A stretch of DNA of 5,128 bases from Alphaproteobacteria bacterium. Lineage in GTDB: Bacteria > Pseudomonadota > Alphaproteobacteria > UBA8366. Made by a program: the position numbers and the translations under genes. Location: assembly GCA_018665505.1 (NCBI GenBank), contig JABJCS010000207.1:1-5128 (forward strand), written 5' to 3'. Shown here piece by piece: positions 1 to 5,128 of this stretch (position 1 is the stretch's first letter; each line of letters begins with the position of its first letter). Below the pieces are notes generated by a model. The model was not told the origin of the DNA. It saw only the letters and a list, made by a program, of their open reading frames with translations, and ran no database searches.

Positions 1-21
1 CCATGTTTGCGATGGTATCCA

Positions 22-690
22 TTACTTGGCATCCTTCGTAGTTTCCACGGTGGGCAAAATGACACCTTCCATATCACCACCCAAACCAGCTTTGATTTCT
101 TCTTGAGCAGCTTTCTCGACCGTCTCCATTTCAGGTATACCAATCGGTGTAGCATTTGGTTTTGCGACCAAACGCAGAAACCCAATCAATTGGATTGTCA
201 AACGGACCGTCAGCATTGCAAACGCTAGAGGCACCAACAGTTTTGACGGCCACAAAGTAATTTCCACATCAATGGAACTGTCACCTATAGACCAAGCCCG
301 CATAAAATGATCCCAGGCATACAACATTAAAACAAAAACAATAAACATTATGACGATTGTGCCAAATGTCTCTGTCAGCCAAAGAGCACGGCCTTTGAAT
401 CTGCCAATTATAATCTCCATTCGGACATGTCCGGCAAGACGCTGGCAGTAAGATATGGCCAAAAATGCAAATACGGTGATCGAAACTTCCACAATATCAA
501 CATAACCTCGAACAGGTTGATTAAATATGGAACGACCAATTACCTGTGCAACGCCGAGCAACATTATGCCGAAAATAAAAAATGCAGCTAGAAGGTTCAT
601 TGCGCTTTCAATCTTGAACCAAAACTCATCAGCGGCCACAAGCATTCGCTCGCTTGCCGTCATCTCTTGTACGTCTTCCGTCGTCGCCAT
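22..690 (-). CDS. dctQ: TRAP transporter small permease subunit (DctQ family)
   Basis: Small integral membrane subunit of a tripartite ATP-independent periplasmic (TRAP) transporter. With the large DctM subunit it forms the inner-membrane part that accepts substrate from the periplasmic binding protein and imports it using an ion gradient. The ATG at 690 gives 222 residues. It is preferred over an in-frame TTG at 726 because GGGAG (698-702) lies 7 nt upstream of the ATG, while the TTG has no clear ribosome site. Four hydrophobic segments are visible at about residues 30-52, 63-83, 105-127 and 150-172. Family-typical elements are GRSIFNQPVRGYVDIVE after helix 1, GHVRMEI (87-93) after helix 2, and LWPSKLLVPLAF (146-157) at the start of helix 4. 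The roughly 50-residue hydrophilic, acidic C-terminal tail is longer than in many DctQ proteins. It lies 85 nt downstream of dctP. No DctM is in view; it should lie beyond the left edge, and an ATG at 4-2 could be its start. The family call is firm; the substrate is unknown. Confidence 0.9.
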   Translation of the reverse strand: MATTEDVQEMTASERMLVAADEFWFKIESAMNLLAAFFIFGIMLLGVAQVIGRSIFNQPVRGYVDIVEVSITVFAFLAISYCQRLAGHVRMEIIIGRFKGRALWLTETFGTIVIMFIVFVLMLYAWDHFMRAWSIGDSSIDVEITLWPSKLLVPLAFAMLTVRLTIQLIGFLRLVAKPNATPIGIPEMETVEKAAQEEIKAGLGGDMEGVILPTVETTKDAK

Positions 691-697
691 ACTCCAA

Positions 698-702
698 CTC
701 CC
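698..702 (-). promoter_or_regulatory. Ribosome binding site deciding the dctQ start
   Basis: GGGAG on the minus strand, 7 nt before the ATG at 690. The longer reading from the TTG at 726 would put this site inside the coding region and has no comparable site of its own. Confidence 0.6.
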
Positions 703-731
703 GAACGGATATTCACCCAAACTCAACGAAA

Positions 732-757
732 CCGCCGGACCAACTAAGATCCGGCGG
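732..757 (-). promoter_or_regulatory. GC-rich stem-loop between dctP and dctQ
   Basis: A perfect 8-bp inverted repeat (CCGCCGGA / TCCGGCGG, arms 732-739 and 750-757) with a 10-nt loop, 18 nt after the dctP stop codon. On the minus strand it is followed only by TTTCG, so it lacks the long U-tract of a strong intrinsic terminator. Stem-loops at this place, just after the binding-protein gene, are known in transporter operons to cause partial termination or to protect the upstream mRNA, so that binding protein exceeds membrane subunits. The structure is seen directly; the role is inferred. Confidence 0.65.
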
Positions 758-775
758 CATACGTTTCAACAATAA

Positions 776-1867
776 TTACTTACCGTAAGTACGTTTCGTC
801 GGGAACTCTTTCCGAGCATCTGCCGCAGTCTTCAGCAGAAGATCAAGAAGCTCCTGAGCTTCCGGAACTGTCGGTGCGGTCTCTTTCACCCACTCATCCC
901 AGATCGGCTGACCCGCTACTTTACGGAACTGAGCCATTTGATCCTCAGGAATTGTAATGGCCTTCATCTTTGTCGGCCAAACTTTTAAATTCTCGAGGTC
1001 TTTCTTAGCATAAGCAGCTGACTGATATTCGACAGCAGGTTTCTTGAGGCTGTTCAGCAGCTTTTTGTATTGCGCGGGAAGCGCGTTCCAGGAATCAATA
1101 TTGGCTACGATCGGGCAATTAACTGTCCCGAGCGACATATTCGTAGTGTACCACTCCGCAACCTCATCCAGCTTATATGCACTGAAAGCGTATGTGAATG
1201 GGAAGCCGATTGCGTCCACCGTGCCACGCGCAAGCGCGTTGTAGGTCTCAGAAGCAGGCACCGTCGTCGGTACCGCGCCAATCTTCTTTGCCGAACGGCC
1301 CATGCCACCAAGAGCGCGTAAACGCATTCCCTTAAAGTCAGCAACCGACCCTGGCACCTTACCCTTACCCATATATTCGTATTGGGGTAGAACATTGATC
1401 GCAAAGATCGTGGCATTCCACTGCTTAAAATTCTTCTTCACAGCAGGGTGGCTGAAGATGGCGTTCGAAACAGCGTATTGAACGTCGAAGTTCGTGATCG
1501 GCAGGAACGGCATATCTAGAACGTTTGCCGTGCGCAGCTTTTTGGGATGATAGGATTGACAAACCAAAGCAGCATCGACTGCTCCAACCGCGATAGCATC
1601 CAAATTTTCTTTACTCTTAGAAAGCTGCTCACCGTAATAAAGTTTAAACTCAAATTTACCGCCGGTGCGCTTCTTCACCGTGTCAGAGATAAATTCGAGG
1701 CTCTCCGTAAACGCACGACGCTTTCCCCAAAGCGAGACACGCCACTTAAGTTTCGGACCATCTATCATCTCATGAGAACCGGCGATAGCGGGCGTCGGTG
1801 CACTCATTAGAAAGGCAAAGGCCGATGCCGCAATAGTCGCGGTCACAATACCAGTGGACTTTCTCAT
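776..1867 (-). CDS. dctP: TRAP transporter substrate-binding protein (DctP family)
   Basis: Periplasmic binding protein of the TRAP system: it captures the substrate, usually a carboxylate such as a dicarboxylate, keto acid, sugar acid or related compound, and delivers it to the DctQ/DctM membrane unit. The 363-residue product starts with a Sec signal peptide: basic MRK, a hydrophobic stretch at about 7-21, then a likely signal peptidase I site after AIA (residue 29). The mature domain shows family landmarks: YYGEQLSKSKENLDAI (78-92), the GAVDAAL segment (95-101), FKGMRLRALGGMG (178-190) and the SETYNALARGTVDAIGFP segment (206-223). Arg184 in LRAL aligns by motif with the family's conserved arginine that pairs with the substrate carboxylate. 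The length is a little above the usual 320-340, with an extended lysine-rich C-terminus. The ATG at 1867 is preceded by a strong AGGGAGG. No substrate can be assigned from sequence alone; the gene leads the dctPQ(M) unit and has its own 203-nt upstream gap. Confidence 0.93.
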   Translation of the reverse strand: MRKSTGIVTATIAASAFAFLMSAPTPAIAGSHEMIDGPKLKWRVSLWGKRRAFTESLEFISDTVKKRTGGKFEFKLYYGEQLSKSKENLDAIAVGAVDAALVCQSYHPKKLRTANVLDMPFLPITNFDVQYAVSNAIFSHPAVKKNFKQWNATIFAINVLPQYEYMGKGKVPGSVADFKGMRLRALGGMGRSAKKIGAVPTTVPASETYNALARGTVDAIGFPFTYAFSAYKLDEVAEWYTTNMSLGTVNCPIVANIDSWNALPAQYKKLLNSLKKPAVEYQSAAYAKKDLENLKVWPTKMKAITIPEDQMAQFRKVAGQPIWDEWVKETAPTVPEAQELLDLLLKTAADARKEFPTKRTYGK

Positions 1868-1877
1868 TTTTTTTAAA

Positions 1878-1884
1878 CCTCCCT
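1878..1884 (-). promoter_or_regulatory. Strong ribosome binding site of dctP
   Basis: AGGGAGG on the minus strand, separated from the ATG at 1867 by a 10-nt A/T spacer (TTTAAAAAAA). The near-ideal Shine-Dalgarno sequence and unstructured spacer fit a highly translated binding protein. A small inverted repeat, CCTGA/TCAGG (1888-1900), lies directly upstream. Confidence 0.7.
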
Positions 1885-1988
1885 GAACCTGAAAATCAGG
1901 CCTTAGACTAATTCAATCGACCGTGATTGGGCCGAACTCGCTCAATAAAACCGAAGCGGATCATCCCATTCCGGCCAGCGACAGTGTC

Positions 1989-2017
1989 ACGATACCGTCT
2001 CAGACCCAACGCATCAA
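1989..2017 (-). promoter_or_regulatory. Possible sigma-70-type promoter for dctPQ
   Basis: On the minus strand TTGATG (2012-2017, four of six matches to TTGACA) is followed after exactly 17 nt by TATCGT (1989-1994, four of six matches to TATAAT). It lies in the 203-nt non-coding gap and points toward dctP, which would give a leader of about 115 nt. The match is only moderate, and AT-rich sequence near 2041-2065 offers weaker alternatives. Confidence 0.3.
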
Positions 2018-2070
2018 TGAAGTTTAAAGCAGATGGATCTAATCTAATATGATATCGCTATGTCTTTGAA

Positions 2071-3291
2071 CTAGCGCGCAGTCCTATCTCCGGCAAGGTC
2101 TCTTGGCCGTAGGGCCCGAAAGATGATCAAGCCGACCAAAACGACAACACCTAGATGCATGAACGCCCCCCCCCAGGCTTGCGGATTATTCCCCCCTGCG
2201 AGGTCGAGTGTCGCTCCCAATGCAAGGGGCCCAAGAAAGCCGCCGAAATAGCCGAGCATCGAATGCACCGCCATTGTTGCGCCGCGGCGATCGGGCTCCG
2301 CGCTTCCAACGGTTCCGGCCGTCAAAGATGAGGAATCGGCCCAAATCAATCCGGCATACACCAGGCACAAAGCCGCCGCTAATCCATACGATCCGCCGCT
2401 TGAAAAACCGATCCCAAAGGCCAATCCGATCGAAACGGTCATCACGCAAGTGATATATCGCCCGCGCCCGAGTTTCCGCGCAACCTCATTGCCGGCGACG
2501 CTTGTCGCGGTTCCGACCAGACCGAGGCACATGGCGATAATCGCCGGTGTGAAAATTCCGCCACCCGATCCGGTGTAGAAGGCCGTGAAAGTCAGGAACG
2601 TGACGACCCAACTGCGCAGCCCCGACATCTCCCAGGTATGGACCATGTATCCAATGGAGTAGGCCAAGGCGGAGGTATTCCGCAGCACAGGTCGGAAATC
2701 CAACAATGCTCCCTGAGGGCCCTCTTTCCACTCCGGCTTTCGCCCTGGCATAACCGCGAACACGATCACGAACGATAGAGCCGCGCCAATTGCGCCGACA
2801 CCAATTCCCAAGCGCCAACCATACCAAGCGCCGATTGTCTCAGCGATAAGGAAGGAAGCGGCACCGCTGACTCCAACACTAGCGGCGTGAGCCGAGACCG
2901 CACGGGATTGTTGCGGGCCTTCGACGATATCGCTTAAGGCTTTCAGCCCCGGCATATAAGTTCCAGCCCATCCCACCCCCCACAGGGCGCGAAACGCACA
3001 TGCGGAGTAAAAATCGTCTGCAAAATACGCGAACCCAGCAGTAGAAATCGTGATCGTGGCGACACCTAGAAGGTAGATTCGCTTCGGATCCACATGGTCC
3101 GTCAACGACACCAAAACCGGCACCGAGACCGCGTATCCAGCATAGAAAATTCCAGTGACCCATCCGGCTTCCGTATTGCTGAGCGACCATTCCGACATCA
3201 GTGACGGCAATAGCGCGGGCACGGAGAACGCACCGACCTGGGCCAAGATTTGGCCAACACAGATCGCTCCGATGAGAAACCCCACAGGCAT
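2071..3291 (-). CDS. Major facilitator superfamily (MFS) transporter
   Basis: Inner-membrane secondary transporter of 406 residues, the usual MFS size, with about twelve hydrophobic segments in two six-helix halves. The halves are joined by a hydrophilic central loop rich in charged residues at about 182-205 (MPGRKPEWKEGPQG...). The loop after helix 2, SLTDHVDPKRIYLLG (62-76), is a diverged MFS motif A: the D and the basic pair are kept, but the usual first glycine is replaced. FRALWGVGWAGTYMPG (100-115) fits the helix-4 motif with its arginine at 101. The second half has a weak motif-A repeat around NEVARKLGRGRYI (268-280). The ATG at 3291 is well bounded: a TGA lies two codons upstream, and GGGA (3301-3304) sits 9 nt before it. 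It begins 23 nt after the dehydrogenase gene and is probably cotranscribed. The transported compound is unknown; import of a small organic acid feeding the adjacent enzymes, or export of their product, are both possible. A run of nine G lies in the coding strand near residues 373-376. Confidence 0.9.
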   Translation of the reverse strand: MPVGFLIGAICVGQILAQVGAFSVPALLPSLMSEWSLSNTEAGWVTGIFYAGYAVSVPVLVSLTDHVDPKRIYLLGVATITISTAGFAYFADDFYSACAFRALWGVGWAGTYMPGLKALSDIVEGPQQSRAVSAHAASVGVSGAASFLIAETIGAWYGWRLGIGVGAIGAALSFVIVFAVMPGRKPEWKEGPQGALLDFRPVLRNTSALAYSIGYMVHTWEMSGLRSWVVTFLTFTAFYTGSGGGIFTPAIIAMCLGLVGTATSVAGNEVARKLGRGRYITCVMTVSIGLAFGIGFSSGGSYGLAAALCLVYAGLIWADSSSLTAGTVGSAEPDRRGATMAVHSMLGYFGGFLGPLALGATLDLAGGNNPQAWGGAFMHLGVVVLVGLIIFRALRPRDLAGDRTAR

Positions 3292-3300
3292 CCTTCAATT

Positions 3301-3304
3301 TCCC
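3301..3304 (-). promoter_or_regulatory. Ribosome binding site of the MFS gene
   Basis: GGGA on the minus strand, 9 nt before the ATG at 3291, within the 23-nt gap after the dehydrogenase stop codon. A second GAAGG directly abuts the ATG and is too close to serve. Confidence 0.45.
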
Positions 3305-3314
3305 GCGTTGTGGA

Positions 3315-4448
3315 TCAGCCCATAGCCTCTTGAATGAGCGCCAGATAATCGTCCTTGGTGGCGGGTCGGGGATTGGTTGCGTTGCAGTGGTCAATCTCCG
3401 CCGCCGCTGCCATATTGGGGACGATGGCATCCGGGACGCCCATTTTCCGAAGGTTTGCGGGCAGTTCCAGCTTCGCATTGAACTCTTCGATAAAGGACGG
3501 AAGGTCTGTCCCCGCTTCCAATCCCATGGCCACACGAAGCCGGTCGTATTTGTCCCCGACGTGCGAAGCGTTATAGCGCAGAACTGCGGGCATCACGACC
3601 GCATTCAAAGTTCCGTGATGAAGGCGCGGTTCCTGCAATCCACCGAGCGGATGCGATATGGCGTGGACGGCGCCCAAGCCTTTTTGAAACGCCATTGCGC
3701 CCATCATCGCCGCCATCATCATCTCCCAGCGAGCTTCTCGGTCGCCGCCGTCCCCCACCGCGCGCTCTATAAATCCCATGGCGCGGCGCAGCCCTTCGAT
3801 AGCAATGCCCTCCGCCGGTGGATTGACGACCGGCGAGATAAACGTCTCGACACAATGCGCAACCGCATCCATTCCCGTCGCCGCCGTCAGGCGCTTCGGC
3901 AATCCAAGCGTCAATTCAGGATCGCAGATTGCCAGCCTTGGAATATTGTTGGGGCTGGCAAAACCGAGTTTCCGTCCGTCATTCAACGTCAAGATAGCTC
4001 CGCGTCCGACCTCACTGCCGGTGCCCGCCGTAGTCGGGACGGCAATTACCGGGGCAACCTTATCTGTGATCTTAGCTGCCCCGCCCAAGATTGCCGCGTA
4101 TTGCTCCAACGGCGGCTCATGCGCCGTGAGAATCGCGACACCCTTCGCCAAGTCCATTGGCGAGCCGCCACCAACAGCAATCAAACCGTCGCAATCGTTC
4201 GCCCGGTATTGCACTAAAGCCTCCAATACCGCGGCTTCCGTTGGGTTCTCCGGCGTTCCGTCAAATATCGAAACCTGCATCGCGTCGGGAAGATGCTCCA
4301 GTACCTTATCCAGCACGCCGCACGCAGCGACCCCTTTATCGGTTACGACCAGCGGGCGGGAAATGCCAACCGCTTTGGTCTCTCCGCCCAGTAACTTAAC
4401 CGCACCGAAATCGAATTGAATTGTCGTCAGATAGGTAATCGTCGGCAT
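3315..4448 (-). CDS. Iron-containing alcohol dehydrogenase (group III ADH)
   Basis: Cytoplasmic NAD(P)-dependent dehydrogenase of the metal-dependent group III family, which interconverts alcohols and aldehydes or ketones. At 377 residues it is complete and of normal length. The N-terminal Rossmann-like half shows VVTDKG (34-39), GGGSPMDLAKG (93-103) for the pyrophosphate, and VPTTAGTGSEV (137-147). Asp37 occupies the place where FucO has an aspartate that favours NAD over NADP. The C-terminal half carries the metal site: Asp194 and His198 in TGMDAVAH, His262 in GAVHAISHPLGG, and His278 in LHHG; His266 matches the additional catalytic-site histidine. The loop between His266 and His278 is two residues longer than in FucO. 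The ATG at 4448 has GAGGAG (4456-4461) 7 nt upstream and starts 16 nt after the ThDP-enzyme stop, indicating cotranscription. The substrate is not determined; the neighbouring enzyme suggests an aldehyde made from a 2-oxo acid, or the reverse route. Maleylacetate reductase, a relative, fits less well because this protein has the standard ADH metal motifs. Confidence 0.93.
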   Translation of the reverse strand: MPTITYLTTIQFDFGAVKLLGGETKAVGISRPLVVTDKGVAACGVLDKVLEHLPDAMQVSIFDGTPENPTEAAVLEALVQYRANDCDGLIAVGGGSPMDLAKGVAILTAHEPPLEQYAAILGGAAKITDKVAPVIAVPTTAGTGSEVGRGAILTLNDGRKLGFASPNNIPRLAICDPELTLGLPKRLTAATGMDAVAHCVETFISPVVNPPAEGIAIEGLRRAMGFIERAVGDGGDREARWEMMMAAMMGAMAFQKGLGAVHAISHPLGGLQEPRLHHGTLNAVVMPAVLRYNASHVGDKYDRLRVAMGLEAGTDLPSFIEEFNAKLELPANLRKMGVPDAIVPNMAAAAEIDHCNATNPRPATKDDYLALIQEAMG

Positions 4449-4455
4449 ATCGCCT

Positions 4456-4461
4456 CTCCTC
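4456..4461 (-). promoter_or_regulatory. Ribosome binding site of the alcohol dehydrogenase gene
   Basis: GAGGAG on the minus strand, 7 nt before the ATG at 4448 and wholly inside the 16-nt gap after the preceding stop codon. It supports the chosen start and close translational linkage with the ThDP-enzyme gene. Confidence 0.7.
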
Positions 4462-4464
4462 TCT

Positions 4465-5128
4465 CTATTTGACGCCAGAGCCTCGGAGTTTGCTCATGGT
4501 CGTGCGGGTAGTGATGGTCTCCAGGTCAACGCGAATTTCGATCACCGATATACGGCCCGCATTCATCGCCGCCTCGAATGCAGGCGCAAACTCCTCGGTC
4601 CGCTCGACAACGGCGCCATAAGCTCCAAAGCTTTGCGCCCATTTCGCGAAATCGGGATTCACCAGTTCCGTCGCTAAAGTGCGATTCGGATAATCACGTT
4701 CCTGATGCATCCGGATCGTTCCGTAGGCATTATTGTTGAGAACCAAGATGATCGGATCGGAGCCGTATTGAACGGCCGTCGCGACCTCTTGGCCCGACAT
4801 CATGGCACCGCCGTCGCCGACGAAACACACGACAGGCCGATCAGGACGGGTCAATCGCGCCGAAATCGCGGCGGGGATACTGTACCCCATGGCGCCACTC
4901 GTCGGCCCCAACTGAGTACGGAACTTCCGATAGCGGTAAAAACGTTGAGCCCAACCGGAAAAATTCCCTGCATCCGTTGTAATAATGGCGTCCTCGGGTA
5001 GACGGTCGTTCAGGACATTCATTACCTCGTGCATGTCGACGCCGTCCATCGGTAGCGAAGGCGTCAGATTATCGAGGTAATCCTGGTTGGCTTGGCGCAT
5101 CCACTCGACCCATTTTCCGTAGGCGACC
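4465..5128 (-). CDS. Thiamine-diphosphate enzyme, acetolactate synthase-like (C-terminal part)
   Basis: C-terminal 220 residues of a ThDP-dependent enzyme; the frame stays open to the right edge (VAYGKWVEW precedes the first visible Met at 5100), so that Met is internal and roughly 300 or more residues are missing. The visible part is the pyrophosphate-binding domain: TTDAGNFSGWAQRF, then GPTSGAMGYSIPAAISA, then the ThDP/Mg motif starting with GDG (4810-4818) and ending with NNN (4729-4737), with GAMMSGQEVATA between. This layout matches the acetolactate synthase / benzoylformate decarboxylase / oxalyl-CoA decarboxylase superfamily, which cleaves or joins C-C bonds next to a carbonyl, usually starting from a 2-oxo acid. 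It need not be a true biosynthetic acetolactate synthase: no small regulatory subunit gene follows; instead an alcohol dehydrogenase and a transporter do. A dedicated 2-oxo acid decarboxylase or carboligase is plausible. The short tail ends in TTRTTMSKLRGSGVK. The superfamily is certain, the reaction is not. Confidence 0.88.
   Translation of the reverse strand, partial: VAYGKWVEWMRQANQDYLDNLTPSLPMDGVDMHEVMNVLNDRLPEDAIITTDAGNFSGWAQRFYRYRKFRTQLGPTSGAMGYSIPAAISARLTRPDRPVVCFVGDGGAMMSGQEVATAVQYGSDPIILVLNNNAYGTIRMHQERDYPNRTLATELVNPDFAKWAQSFGAYGAVVERTEEFAPAFEAAMNAGRISVIEIRVDLETITTRTTMSKLRGSGVK

Larger units (their letters stand above)
1868..2070. other. 203-nt intergenic region between the MFS gene and dctP
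   Basis: No convincing coding sequence. It holds the dctP ribosome site, a candidate promoter (1989-2017) and two short inverted repeats: CCTGA/TCAGG (1888-1900) and CAATC/GATTG (1914-1918 and 1925-1929, 6-nt spacer), the latter a possible operator or leader element. No hairpin followed by a U-tract was found after the MFS stop codon, so read-through from the upstream operon into dctP cannot be excluded. Confidence 0.6.

Noticed and set aside
691..726. A TTG start giving a 12-residue longer DctQ.
   Set aside because: There is no ribosome site before it, while the ATG at 690 has GGGAG at proper spacing.
2048..2082. Weak inverted repeat (CGCTA/TAGCG) around the MFS stop codon as a terminator.
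   Set aside because: The stem is only 5 bp with an 11-nt loop and no following U-tract.
2879..3535. Minus-strand frame of 218 codons spanning the end of the dehydrogenase and the start of the MFS gene.
   Set aside because: It is an alternative frame crossing two well-supported genes, with Trp/Arg-rich composition and no family resemblance.
3330..4217. Long plus-strand open frame (295 codons) opposite the alcohol dehydrogenase gene.
   Set aside because: It is antisense to a gene with clear catalytic motifs, its translation is rich in Arg/His and low in recognisable structure, and it is explained by the GC-rich codon bias of the opposite strand.
3778..4419. Second plus-strand open frame (213 codons) in the same region.
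   Set aside because: It is also antisense to the dehydrogenase, overlaps the previous frame, and has Ser/Pro/Ala-rich low-complexity character with no domain.
4465..5128. Assignment of the ThDP enzyme as sulfoacetaldehyde acetyltransferase, phosphonopyruvate decarboxylase or biosynthetic acetolactate synthase.
   Set aside because: Only the C-terminal cofactor domain is visible, and no partner gene specific to those pathways (phosphotransacetylase, phosphonate genes, IlvN) is present in the window.
1..5128. A defence system, mobile element, CRISPR array or RNA gene.
   Set aside because: No transposase, integrase, nuclease, repeat-spacer pattern, tRNA- or rRNA-like sequence was found; the window is occupied by metabolic and transport genes.

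Overview
The window holds five protein-coding genes, all on the minus strand, so they are read from right to left. In transcription order they are: the C-terminal part of a thiamine-diphosphate (ThDP) enzyme of the acetolactate-synthase/decarboxylase superfamily (cut by the right edge), an iron-dependent alcohol dehydrogenase, a major facilitator (MFS) transporter, and, after a 203-nt gap, a TRAP transporter substrate-binding protein (DctP type) followed by its small membrane subunit (DctQ type). The large TRAP permease (DctM) is expected just beyond the left edge. No RNA gene, insertion sequence, CRISPR array or integrase was seen.

The right block (about 2071-5128) looks like one operon. The gaps are 16 and 23 nt, and each downstream gene has a visible ribosome binding site. 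It combines an enzyme that typically acts on 2-oxo acids, an enzyme that interconverts aldehydes and alcohols, and a transporter. The plausible logic is uptake or export of a small organic acid or alcohol, coupled to 2-oxo acid and aldehyde/alcohol chemistry. The sequence alone does not name the substrate.

The left block (1-1867) is a tripartite TRAP uptake system. DctP has a clear Sec signal peptide and the conserved arginine region that in this family binds the substrate carboxylate. An 85-nt gap with a perfect 8-bp GC-rich hairpin separates dctP from dctQ, an arrangement that would let the binding protein be made in excess over the membrane subunits. The 203-nt gap upstream of dctP probably carries its promoter.

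The organism is most likely a proteobacterium, probably an alphaproteobacterium, judging from the TRAP system, the gene mix and the protein style; this is an inference. The left block is visibly more AT-rich than the right block, so the two modules may have different histories. The genes are recognisable members of known families. I see no evidence for a wholly new kind of system; the open question is the substrate shared by the two modules.
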